Shown here: positions 25,375 to 33,498 of the stretch, one piece after another
Layout of the letters: each line of letters begins with the position of its first letter
How positions within the stretch are numbered: the first letter of the stretch is position 1
Origin: Stutzerimonas stutzeri
GTDB taxonomy: Bacteria > Pseudomonadota > Gammaproteobacteria > Pseudomonadales > Pseudomonadaceae
Direction: 5' to 3'
NCBI GenBank assembly: GCA_002339675.1
Contig: DDKB01000012.1
Span: 62,001-126,000, forward strand
Length of the DNA stretch: 64,000 nucleotides
The notes under the pieces: model-generated
What the model saw: the letters and a program-made list of their open reading frames with translations, nothing else
What the model was told of the DNA's origin: nothing
Database searches by the model: none
Translations under genes and position numbers: made by a program

Positions 25375-25620
25375 GTTCAATCGTCTCGAAAAAGGCGCGC
25401 GCATTCTAAACGCGAGCCGCCACGCCTGCAGGCCAATCAGCCATGACTGCCTCGCAGGCAGGCTGCCGGCGCCAGCCTGAACGGCTCTATCGGCACGAAC
25501 AGCGCACCCGCGCAGCCTTCGCGAACGGCATGGATGCAGGCTCGCCGGAACCTCTACCGCGCGGCAGACGCGACCCGCCGCTTGGCATCGAAGCGCACGC
25601 GCAGGGTGCGGGCGAAGCGA

Positions 25621-27564
25621 TCAGGCCGGACTAGGCGACTTAGCCGCACGGCGCGCCCTGGGCGCCGTCTTGCGGCCCGCGCCCTTGCGCTTTTTCCAGG
25701 GCGCACGACCGGCGGGCGCCGCCGGGCCCGTAATCGTCAGGCGTACGCTCTTGCAGCGCTCGACCTGTTTGCTCATCCACGCCGATTGTTTGCTGACGAA
25801 TTCCTCGAGGCTCATCTCACCGCTCTGCACCATGTCCAGCGCCTGCTCCCAGATCGCCGTGGTTCCGGGATCGGCGATGGCACGCGGCACCGCATCGATC
25901 AGGCTGAAGGCTGCCGGCGTGGCCGCCAACGCCTTGCCCTGCTTGGTCAGGTAACCGCGGTCGAGCAGGCCCTGGATGATCCCTGCGCGCGTCGCCTCGG
26001 TGCCGATGCCGGTGGTGTCCTTGAGCTTCTGTTTCAGCGTGGGATCGTCCACCAGCTTGGCCACGTTCTTCATCGCCTTGATCAGGTCACCTTCGGTGAA
26101 AGGCTTGGGTGGCTGCGTCCAGAGATCCTTGAAGGTCAGGTCGTGGACCGGGCATGTCTGCCCCTCGCGCAGCACCGGCAGCGGCTGCGGCACCGGCGCT
26201 TCACGGCCGCGACTGGCCGCCAGCGCCTCGGGCAAGGCGCGCTTCCAGCCCGGCTCGACGATCTGTTTGCCGACGGCGCGCAACGCCTCACCAGCGCAGT
26301 CAAGATCGGCCTGGGTGCGGTCGTACTCGTGGTTGGACAGGAACTGCGCCAGGTAGCGCGCACGGATCAGCGCATAGACCGCGCGCGGCTTGCCGCTCAG
26401 CCGCTCGAAGGCACGAGCCGCCGCCGTCGGGATGATGCCGTGGTGCGCACCGACCTTGGCATCGTTCCAGGCACGCGACTTGCGTCGGGGATCGAGGTGC
26501 GGCTGGAGCTCACTCAGCGACGGATCGGCCTGTGCCAGCGCGGCCAGAACACCCGGCGCCTCGCTGTGCTGGCTCAGCGGCAGGTAGCCGCAATCGCTGC
26601 GCGGATAGGTGATGAGCTTGTGGGTTTCGTAGAGTGACTGGGCGATGTCCAGGGTTTCCTGCGCGCCGAGGCCGAGCTTCTTCGAGCAGATTTCCTGCAG
26701 GGTGCCGAGGTCGAACGGCAGCGGCGCGGCTTCTCGCACGCGCTCGGTCTTGAGCCGTTGCACCTGCGCCTGGCCGGCGGCCCGCATGGCCTCGGCGGCG
26801 CGCTGCGCCAGCGCCTGGTCGAGACAGCGCCCCTGGTCGTCGCAGTGTTCATCCGGCGCGCGCCACTGAGCCGTGAACGGCATGGCGTCGTCGCCCAACA
26901 GCTGCACCTCGATGGCCCAGAACGGCTGCGGCACGAAATCGGCAATGCTGCGATCACGATCGACCACCAGGCGCAGCGTCGGCGTCTGCACCCGGCCCAC
27001 CGGCAGCACACCCTGGTAACCAGACTGCCGCCCGAGCAGGGTGAACAGTCGGCTCATATTCATGCCGATCAGCCAGTCGGCGCGCGAGCGTCCCAGCGCC
27101 GACTGATAGAGATTGAAGGTATCGGCACCGGCGCGCAGCGCACCGAGTGCCTTGCGAATGGAGGCATCATCCAGCGCCGACAGCCACAGCCGCTGGATCG
27201 GGCCCCGATAGCGGCAATGCTCGACCAGCTCGCGGGCAATCATCTCGCCCTCGCGGTCGGCATCGGTGGCGATCACCAGCTCCTGCGCCTCGCCCAGCAG
27301 GCGCTTGACCGCCTTGTACTGGCTCGCGGTCTTGGGCTTGACCAGCATCTTCCAGCGCTCGGGGACGATGGGCAGGTCAGCCAACACCCAGCGCTTGTAA
27401 CGCGCGTCATAACTGTCCGGCGGCGCGGTTTCCAGCAGGTGGCCGATGCACCAGGTCACGGTGACACCCGCGCCAACCCAGCATCCCTCGCCCCGCCGCA
27501 TGGCGCCGAGCACCTGGGCGATATCTTTCGCCTGGGAAGGTTTTTCGCAGAGAAACAGCCGCAT
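25621..27564 (-). CDS. topB: DNA topoisomerase III
   Basis: The 647-residue type IA topoisomerase starts MRLFLCEKPSQAKDIAQVLG. The TOPRIM domain carries DADREGE (residues 101-107), and the active-site motif ITYPRSDCGYLP places the nucleophile at Tyr320. The C-terminus ends in a lysine/arginine-rich tail, with no zinc-finger cysteines. It decatenates and unknots DNA by single-strand passage. GGGTGA precedes the ATG. A LexA-type box lies 70 bp upstream. The 246 bp between its end and the methyltransferase start at 25374 hold nothing recognisable. Confidence 0.95.
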   Translation of the reverse strand: MRLFLCEKPSQAKDIAQVLGAMRRGEGCWVGAGVTVTWCIGHLLETAPPDSYDARYKRWVLADLPIVPERWKMLVKPKTASQYKAVKRLLGEAQELVIATDADREGEMIARELVEHCRYRGPIQRLWLSALDDASIRKALGALRAGADTFNLYQSALGRSRADWLIGMNMSRLFTLLGRQSGYQGVLPVGRVQTPTLRLVVDRDRSIADFVPQPFWAIEVQLLGDDAMPFTAQWRAPDEHCDDQGRCLDQALAQRAAEAMRAAGQAQVQRLKTERVREAAPLPFDLGTLQEICSKKLGLGAQETLDIAQSLYETHKLITYPRSDCGYLPLSQHSEAPGVLAALAQADPSLSELQPHLDPRRKSRAWNDAKVGAHHGIIPTAAARAFERLSGKPRAVYALIRARYLAQFLSNHEYDRTQADLDCAGEALRAVGKQIVEPGWKRALPEALAASRGREAPVPQPLPVLREGQTCPVHDLTFKDLWTQPPKPFTEGDLIKAMKNVAKLVDDPTLKQKLKDTTGIGTEATRAGIIQGLLDRGYLTKQGKALAATPAAFSLIDAVPRAIADPGTTAIWEQALDMVQSGEMSLEEFVSKQSAWMSKQVERCKSVRLTITGPAAPAGRAPWKKRKGAGRKTAPRARRAAKSPSPA

Positions 27565-27634
27565 CAGGTCGTCACCCGTTCGCTTTGCAAGGGGCGATAG
27601 CATGCGCAGCGGCGAGGCGGCAGGCAAGATTTAT

Positions 27635-27650
27635 CTGTATGGATATACAG
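27635..27650 (-). promoter_or_regulatory. LexA (SOS) box upstream of topB
   Basis: CTGTATGGATATACAG matches the LexA consensus CTGT-N8-ACAG exactly, with an AT-rich core and flanks (ATCTGT...ACAGAT). On the topB strand it reads CTGTATATCCATACAG and is directly followed by ATAAAT, which could be the -10, so bound LexA would block the promoter. The nearest start codon on either strand that fits is topB (27564). Confidence 0.7.
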
Positions 27651-27722
27651 ATCACACGCAGGGTCGACCGGGTTGCGAACCCATCGCCTGTGGCCGGCGA
27701 CGTCGACGCCTGCGTTCAGGGA

Positions 27723-28049
27723 TTAGACGAAAACCTGGCCGGACCGGCCACGCGGCAGGCGGTGCCGGCCCGGCAGCTGCGCCAGACGCTGCTGCCACTC
27801 GACGCGAGGTAACGGGCCGACGCGGCTCGTTGAAACCTCCGCCGCGGGCACTACGCTCTTCCTGGCCTTTGCGGCTGCTCTCAACTCAGCGAGGCTCGGC
27901 GTCTTGCGCACGGGCTCGCTGGTGATCTTCTGCGCCGAGCGAAGGCAGAGTTTGCATGTGACTTGGTCAAGGTTGCGCGTGTTTTCCAAACTCGACCCCG
28001 GGCGTCCGCATGCCACAGTTTCCTCGGACGCATAAAAGTGAATGGCCAA
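27723..28049 (-). CDS. Small conserved hypothetical protein with a CxxC motif, TTG start
   Basis: The 108-residue protein begins at a TTG (28049) with AGGAG 8 bases upstream and reads MAIHFYASEETVACGRPGSS ... LDQVTCKLCLRSA. The first 45 residues, with Cys14 and the pair in TCKLC, look like a small zinc-binding or mRNA-like domain; the remainder is basic and probably disordered. I recall similar N-termini (HFYA..ACG..TCKLC) among uncharacterised pseudomonad proteins. No function can be assigned. Confidence 0.6.
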   Translation of the reverse strand: MAIHFYASEETVACGRPGSSLENTRNLDQVTCKLCLRSAQKITSEPVRKTPSLAELRAAAKARKSVVPAAEVSTSRVGPLPRVEWQQRLAQLPGRHRLPRGRSGQVFV

Positions 28050-28351
28050 CGTACCGTCTCCTGCTTTTTGGGGCGCGGGATTCTACACGGTCAGGTGAGC
28101 AGCGCCAGGGGTGGCCGAGCCGGTTCGTTATGCAGGCAGTGCCGTGCTGCAGTCGGCCCGCTGCGAACACCGGACACGTTTTCGCCGATGGCCCTGAGGC
28201 TCGGCTGCGAAGTCGGGCGGCGGTCCTTTGGCCGCCCTCGCGCTAAATCACGGCCTCCGCCTGCCCTCGCAGTCTCCTGCCCTGGCCACCCAGCGCCGTC
28301 GTCGATCTTTTCAAGGGAGAGGGCCAAGCGTGGGCCTGATTCTGCCTAGGG
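28050..28351. other. 302-bp gene-free spacer with one GC-rich hairpin
   Basis: This region separates the GST gene from the small TTG-start gene, both on the minus strand. The clearest structure is GGGCGGC-(9)-GCCGCCC at 28215-28237, a possible terminator for the GST operon although no T-run follows. A CTTTTTGG patch near 28070 is the only AT-rich part. I see no gene. Confidence 0.45.
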
Positions 28352-28939
28352 TCAGGGCTTGGGCAGGTAGCCCGGCAACGCTTCCAGCCGCTCCATCCAG
28401 CGGGCGACGTGGCTGTACGGCGCGAGATCCACATCCCCTTCCGGCGCCAGCACCACGTAGGGATAGACCGCGCAATCGGCGATGGTGGGCCGATCGAGCG
28501 CCAGCCAGTCGTTGTGCTGCAGATGGTCATCCAACTGTTGGAGCACTTCCGGCGCCTTCGCCAGCGCCGCGGCCTTGTCCAATGGATAACCGAACTTCTG
28601 CACCAGCCGCGCTGCATTCAGGCTGTGCTGGATCTCGTTGGCGGTGAAGGACAACCACTGCACGATCTCGGCTTGCCCGCGGGGGTTGTCCGGCCACCAT
28701 GCCAGGCCGCCATAAGCGCCCGCGAGATAAACCAGAATCGCCTGCGAGTCGCGAACGACATGCCCGGCGTCATCCAGGATGGGTAGTTGCCTCAGCGGGT
28801 TCAGTTCGGACAGTGGCGGACGCTTGTGTTCGCCATTGAGAAAATCGACGGCTATCAGCTCCAGATCGATATTTGCCAGCGCTGCGAACAGCCGCACCTT
28901 GTAGCAATTGCCGGACGGACCCAGGTCGTACAGTTTCAT
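28352..28939 (-). CDS. Glutathione S-transferase family protein
   Basis: The 195-residue protein has a thioredoxin-like N-terminal domain (MKLYDLGPSGNCYKVRLFAALANI; the Ser/Cys in PSGNC is the expected glutathione-activating site) with the cis-proline loop LRQLPILDD and the DSQAILVYL glutathione contact. An all-helical C-terminal domain follows. It probably conjugates or reduces toxic electrophiles. Its ATG overlaps the VOC stop by 4 bp, so the two are one operon. Confidence 0.9.
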   Translation of the reverse strand: MKLYDLGPSGNCYKVRLFAALANIDLELIAVDFLNGEHKRPPLSELNPLRQLPILDDAGHVVRDSQAILVYLAGAYGGLAWWPDNPRGQAEIVQWLSFTANEIQHSLNAARLVQKFGYPLDKAAALAKAPEVLQQLDDHLQHNDWLALDRPTIADCAVYPYVVLAPEGDVDLAPYSHVARWMERLEALPGYLPKP

Positions 28940-29364
28940 TGCGCACCTCCATCGATGAGCTGATTGAATTCAAGAACGTTGCCGTCGGGGTCGCGAATGA
29001 ACAGCGCGATCCGTCGTGGGCCGATGGGATGCGGCCCCTCGGTAATGACGATGCCCTGCTGGTCCAGCCAGCCTTGAAGCGCCTCCAGGTCATCGACGAT
29101 AAACGCCGGATGGGTCATGCCGGGCCGCTTGACCGGCGCATCCAGCAGCACGTTGTGCGAGTCCCGAGCACGCGCGCCATTGAAGATCAGGTTGATGCGC
29201 ACGCCATCCGGGCTGAGCATTTCATTCGCCTCGAACAGGGGAAAGCTCGCGCTCTCGACGAAGCCCAGCGCCTGGTAGAAGGCCATCGCACGCGGTCGGT
29301 CGCTGACACGAATGCCGATGTGGTCATAGGCGACGATGCGAGCGGGACTGGCTGACTGGCTCAT
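28936..29364 (-). CDS. VOC-superfamily (glyoxalase I-like) protein
   Basis: From ATG 29364 (GGGAG upstream) the protein is 142 residues and has the glyoxalase I pattern DHIGIRVSDRPRAMAFYQALGF in module one and HPAFIVDDLEALQGWL ... RIALFIRDPDGNVLEFNQ in module two (metal-binding His and Glu). The pairing with a glutathione transferase suggests glutathione-dependent detoxification of aldehydes. It is divergent from the LysR gene at 29476, the likely regulator. The long frame reaching 30288 is antisense to the LysR gene. Confidence 0.87.
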   Translation of the reverse strand: MSQSASPARIVAYDHIGIRVSDRPRAMAFYQALGFVESASFPLFEANEMLSPDGVRINLIFNGARARDSHNVLLDAPVKRPGMTHPAFIVDDLEALQGWLDQQGIVITEGPHPIGPRRIALFIRDPDGNVLEFNQLIDGGAQ

Positions 29365-29475
29365 GTGCGAAACTCCCAAGACCTCAGTCCTTGCAGTCTC
29401 AACCGGAAAGCGGTGTTCACCTAGGCCGCCGCCCTGACAACATCTGTGCGGCAAGCGCACTAATCGAAGGTGGCA

Positions 29476-30372
29476 ATGGACAAGCTCAAGGCAATGGCCA
29501 ATTTCGTTCGCATCATCGACAACGGCAGCCTGAGCGCGGCGGCCGAGGCCACCGGGCAGTCGGTGGCATCGGTGGTGCGCTCGCTGGCTGCGCTGGAGCG
29601 CCAGCTCGGCGTGCGCCTGCTGAACCGCAGCACGCGGCGCATGGCTCTCACTGACGAGGGCACGGAATATCTCGCCTGGAGCCGTCGCATGCTGGCGGAC
29701 GTCGCCGACATGGAGCAGCGCCTGGAGGCCAGCAACGGTGCCGTTCGCGGCCTGCTGCGTATCACCGCACCAGTGGAGTTCGGCCAGCGTCACCTCGCGC
29801 CGTTGGTGAATGAATTCCTCAACACACACGCGCAGATTCGGGTCGAGCTGAACCTGAGCGACCAGATCGTCCCGCTGCTCGACGAGCGCCTCGACCTCGC
29901 CCTGCGCATCGGCCACCTGCCCGACTCGGCCATGGTCGCCCGGCAGATCGGCAGCACCCGGCTGGTCACCTGCGCCAGCCCCGACTACCTGAGCACCGCC
30001 CCGGCCATCATCACCCCGGCAGCATTGAAGGACCACGCCTGCATCCTCTTCGCCGCTCAGGGCCGGCACTGGTACTACCGCCACGGCGAAAGCGAACAGG
30101 CCGAAGAAATCACCCCACGCCTGACCTGCAACCAGATCCGCGCCGCCAGCCTGGCCTGTGTGCAGGGCCTCGGGATCACGCGGCTGATGCACTATCAGGT
30201 CGCCGATGAACTGGCTGATGGTCGTCTGGTAAGAGTGCTCAAGGATTACGAGCCCAAGGATCTGCCGATCCAACTCGTCTACCCGCATGCCTTGCAGCTA
30301 TCGCCAAGGGTACGGGCGTTTGTGGAGTGGGTGTGTCCGAGGTTGGAGACGGGGTTGCCGGGGTTGGATTAG
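29476..30372 (+). CDS. LysR-family transcriptional regulator
   Basis: The 298-residue protein has an N-terminal winged HTH (MDKLKAMANFVRIIDNGSLSAAAEA) and a C-terminal substrate-binding domain. I chose ATG 29476 because GAAGG lies 5 bases upstream; a GTG at 29470 overlaps that site. Divergent arrangement over 111 bp with the VOC-GST operon is the classical LysR layout, so control of that operon by an electrophile or its adduct is likely. No clear T-N11-A dyad was identified. Confidence 0.9.
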   Translation: MDKLKAMANFVRIIDNGSLSAAAEATGQSVASVVRSLAALERQLGVRLLNRSTRRMALTDEGTEYLAWSRRMLADVADMEQRLEASNGAVRGLLRITAPVEFGQRHLAPLVNEFLNTHAQIRVELNLSDQIVPLLDERLDLALRIGHLPDSAMVARQIGSTRLVTCASPDYLSTAPAIITPAALKDHACILFAAQGRHWYYRHGESEQAEEITPRLTCNQIRAASLACVQGLGITRLMHYQVADELADGRLVRVLKDYEPKDLPIQLVYPHALQLSPRVRAFVEWVCPRLETGLPGLD

Positions 30373-30469
30373 CACCAGAGTGCCGGCCGGTTTCCGCCAG
30401 AAGCGGTTACCAGGAAAGGGACCCTTTGGGTCGTCCACGCATAACGCGGGCTGGCCCAACCCGAGCTCA

Positions 30470-31411
30470 TCAGTGTGATGACACAAACGGCGATTGTGTC
30501 CGTGGCGCTGGCAACTCATACGTTGCTTTCATCCACGCAATCTCCGCTAGCGGAGTACGACCAAAAAGGCGCTTGAAGTCGCGGCTGAATTGCGAGGCGC
30601 TTTCGTAACCCACCAGAAACGCCGCCTTGGCGGCCGTAAGGTCGTTGCGCAGCATCAATAGCCGCGCTTGATGCAGGCGTGTGGACTTGAGGTACTGCAT
30701 GGGCGACGAGTCCGTCACCTTTCGAAAATGGAGGTGAAAGTTGGGCACGCTCATCTGCGCTTCCTGGGCGAGGGTTTCGACGTCCAGGTGCTCGCCGTAG
30801 CAGCAGTGGATTTTGTGAATGGCACGCGTCACTTTGCCGAACTGCCCCTGCTGAGCGATGGCCGCGCGCAGGGTACCGCCCTGGTCGCCTGCGAGAATGC
30901 GGTAGTAAAGCTCACGCAGCATGGCCTGGCCGAGAACCTGCGCGTCGGTGCTGTCGGCCATCACCTGAAGAAACCGTAGGGTGGACTGGCGCAGCGGTTC
31001 ATCCATTGGGGAGGCGTACATGCCCATCGGATCGGCCGTCGTGAAGCCGCGCACCGCGTCCAGTTGCTGGATCAGCTCGGCGGCCAAGGTGAAGTCCAGG
31101 CGCAGGTAGACCGCCAGCATCGGCTCTGCGGCGCTGGCGTCCGTCTCCATGGTGAAGGGCACCGGCACCGATACGACCAGATAATGCTGGGCGTCGTAGA
31201 CGTAGACTTCATCGCCCAGGTAGCCGCGTTTCTGCCCCTGGCAGAGGATGACGATGCCGGGCTCGTACAGCACCGGGGTGCGCGTCAACGGGCGGTTGGA
31301 ACGCAGGAACCGCACATCGTCCAGCGGGCTCAGGTTGTAGCCCTCAAGCGGCGCGAGCCGGCTCATCAGCTGCACCATTTGCACAGTAATCGGGTCTTTG
31401 CTGTCGGTCAT
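30470..31411 (-). CDS. AraC-family transcriptional regulator
   Basis: The 313-residue protein has an AraC_N-type cupin-like sensor domain (VLYEPGIVILCQGQKRGYLGDEVYVYDAQHYLV) and a C-terminal pair of HTH motifs (LDVETLAQEAQMSVPNFHLHF and AAKAAFLVGYESASQFSRDFKRLFG). It lies 27 bp downstream of an SDR gene on the same strand, and such AraC/SDR pairs usually work together. The effector is unknown. The 97-bp convergent gap to the LysR gene has a small GACCC/GGGTC hairpin (30420-30432). Confidence 0.9.
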   Translation of the reverse strand: MTDSKDPITVQMVQLMSRLAPLEGYNLSPLDDVRFLRSNRPLTRTPVLYEPGIVILCQGQKRGYLGDEVYVYDAQHYLVVSVPVPFTMETDASAAEPMLAVYLRLDFTLAAELIQQLDAVRGFTTADPMGMYASPMDEPLRQSTLRFLQVMADSTDAQVLGQAMLRELYYRILAGDQGGTLRAAIAQQGQFGKVTRAIHKIHCCYGEHLDVETLAQEAQMSVPNFHLHFRKVTDSSPMQYLKSTRLHQARLLMLRNDLTAAKAAFLVGYESASQFSRDFKRLFGRTPLAEIAWMKATYELPAPRTQSPFVSSH

Positions 31412-31438
31412 CGGCTGCCCTTTTTTTCCCTTCGATGC

Positions 31439-32272
31439 TCAGCCGTCGGTGGAACAGCTGAGCGCCTGCCATTGCTCAATACTCTCCGCCGAGCGCCGTA
31501 GCTTGTCACGCACCAGCGCCAGGGCATCACTGCCGAGCAGCAGGTGAGTGGGTGGACTGGCGCTGGCGATAATCGTCAACATGGCGCGGGCGGCCTTCTG
31601 TGGATCGCCCAATTGGTGACCGCTTTTCTCCTCGCGGGCTTGGCGGACCGGGTTAAAGCTCGCATCGTAATCGCTGATGCTTCGCGGCGTGCGCTGCATC
31701 GAGCGCCCCGCCCAATCGGTGCGGAACGAGCCTGGGGCCACGGCGGTGACGAAGATATTGAACGGTGCCAGCTCCTGGCTCAGGGCGTCGGAAATACCTT
31801 CCAGCGCAAATTTGCTGCCGCAGTAATAGGCGATACCCGGCATGGTGATGTAGCCGCCCATGGAAGTGATGTTGAGAATATGCCCCGCCCGGCGCTGGCG
31901 AAAATACGGCACGAATGCCTTGGTGACCGCCACCGCGCCAAACACATTGACGTCGAACTGCCGGCGCATCTCCTCAAGCGATGACTCTTCGAACACGCCT
32001 TCGTGACCATAGCCGGCGTTGTTGACCAGCACATCCACGGGGCCGTGCTCGGCCTCCACCTCGGCAACCACCGCGTCGATGGCGTCGAACTGGGTCACGT
32101 CCAGCCGCACGGCATGGGCCCGCTCCGGCAGCAACGCCTCGAAGGTCGCCCGGGCGGATTCACTGCGGACAGTGCCGATTACCCGGTGGCCCTGGGCGAG
32201 CGCCTCCTTGGCCAGGGCCTGGCCGAAACCGCTGCTGACGCCGGTGATGAACAGGGTTCTGGTTGCACTCAT
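31439..32272 (-). CDS. SDR-family oxidoreductase
   Basis: The 277-residue classical SDR shows TGVSSGFGQALAKEA, NNAG and YYCGSK (catalytic Tyr and Lys) with Ser in ITSMGG. It probably reduces a carbonyl with NADP(H). The regulator AraC gene follows immediately, so they are probably co-transcribed. Substrate unknown. Confidence 0.88.
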   Translation of the reverse strand: MSATRTLFITGVSSGFGQALAKEALAQGHRVIGTVRSESARATFEALLPERAHAVRLDVTQFDAIDAVVAEVEAEHGPVDVLVNNAGYGHEGVFEESSLEEMRRQFDVNVFGAVAVTKAFVPYFRQRRAGHILNITSMGGYITMPGIAYYCGSKFALEGISDALSQELAPFNIFVTAVAPGSFRTDWAGRSMQRTPRSISDYDASFNPVRQAREEKSGHQLGDPQKAARAMLTIIASASPPTHLLLGSDALALVRDKLRRSAESIEQWQALSCSTDG

Positions 32273-32705
32273 AGCGTTGCACTCCTGACTGATAGGGTGC
32301 GGCCATGCTAGGCAGTGGAGGGCCGCCGGGCTATGCCAGATCGAATTCGATTATTGCCTATTCCTATCAGCTGGCTTTGTCACGCAGCGACACGCTTGTT
32401 TGCCCAAGGCACCTTGCTGTGTGCGCGACCCTGACGGCCACAAGCGGTGCGCCATCGACCGGCCCGCAGCAATCGCTCGCGGTTACCGCACCCCGCAGGC
32501 GCGGCGTTGGAAGCTGACGGTGATGCGCCGTAGGTCAATGCGGCGAACACGACGAGCCGACCGCTGTATTTCCCATCACCGCCTGCGCCTAGCCGATAAC
32601 AGACGCTCGCGCTCTGCCCGCCGAACCCGGCCCAGACTGCGTACAATCCGCCTCCACTGACTCTCGGCCATGAAGATGGTTGTATCGAACAAGGAACTCA
32701 CCGCG
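32273..32705. other. 433-bp spacer with a gene relic
   Basis: This divergent spacer lies between the SDR gene (minus) and the conserved hypothetical gene (plus). It begins with an AT-rich stretch (about 32340-32385) that probably holds the SDR promoter and AraC site. The middle contains the VOC relic at 32400-32471. The remainder, up to 32705, shows nothing I can identify. Confidence 0.5.
32400..32471 (+). pseudogene. Relic of a VOC-family gene (C-terminal fragment only)
   Basis: In one frame this stretch reads VRDPDGHKRCAIDRPA (about 32421-32468). That matches the conserved C-terminus of VOC proteins, including the intact gene at 35096 in this window, which ends YVRDPDGNKLCAIYRAP. No upstream part of the domain is recognisable in any frame, and the terminal stop is lost. 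It is best read as a decayed remnant. Confidence 0.5.
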
Positions 32706-33203
32706 ATGGCGTCTCCAAACAAGCAGCACAAGCGCGCCCAGCGGGCAAAGGTCAAGGCCAAGCAGAACCGTTCGGGTAAGGCCAAGGCCCATGCCCTGCA
32801 TCCGTTGCTGGCCAATCCACTGATCGACGAACCGTTCGATGACGTCGAGATCGACCTGAGCACCTTCGACTTCAAGGACATTGAGGAGAACGGTTTCGAC
32901 CCGGCGCACTTTGATGATCTGTTCCAGGCCATGAGAGCCGCTGAAGGCATCAGCCTGCTGGCGATGTGCCTGGTGTTCCTGCAATACCCGGTGCTGGAAC
33001 TGGTGGTCGCAGAGGAGGCGGAAGAGGCTGCCGTGGACTTCATGATGGGCTTGCTGATCGTCTATCGCGGGATGTTCCACGAGGAAGACGAAGACACGGC
33101 ACTGAGCTGGGTTGGCAGCGAGACCTTCCAGAGCGCCTACAACGAAGCGTCGCTGATTCTCGAGAAGAAGCACGCCCGCCGTTCGCCGGCAAAGCCCGGC
33201 TAG
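32706..33203 (+). CDS. Conserved hypothetical protein (Pseudomonas type)
   Basis: The protein from ATG 32706 (AAGGA upstream) has 165 residues: a lysine/arginine/glutamine-rich start (MASPNKQHKRAQRAKVKAKQ), an acidic middle (FDDVEIDLSTFDFKDIEENG) and a helical C-terminal half. An in-frame ATG at 32670 would add 12 residues but has no ribosome site. Function is unknown; the charged N-terminus could bind nucleic acid. Confidence 0.7.
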   Translation: MASPNKQHKRAQRAKVKAKQNRSGKAKAHALHPLLANPLIDEPFDDVEIDLSTFDFKDIEENGFDPAHFDDLFQAMRAAEGISLLAMCLVFLQYPVLELVVAEEAEEAAVDFMMGLLIVYRGMFHEEDEDTALSWVGSETFQSAYNEASLILEKKHARRSPAKPG

Positions 33204-33498
33204 CCGCACACCCGCCCTTCTCCCCGGCCGGCGCCGTCGGTGTCATCGATGCGATTCGTTGACCTGCGTTCTATTCGGGCTTTCAGCGATGCCCGGTGCA
33301 GCGTTCGAAACGGGCGTATCCGCTGGGGGTGGCTGATGGGCAGCCAGCCTCATCCCTCCAAGCCCCTGCCGCTCGGCACCTGCGGGAAACTCTCCGGCGC
33401 CGCCGCCGGCCCAATGCTTCATTAGCGAAAGCGGCACAGCCCGCTTTGTCCCCTGCCCCGATCCTTTTCCGGGGCATACCGCTGGTGAAGGAATCCCG

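Noticed and set aside
27585..27812. A plus-strand frame overlapping the LexA box, considered as a small SOS-induced gene
   Set aside because: It starts before the box, has no good ribosome site and no recognisable sequence; topB fits the box better.
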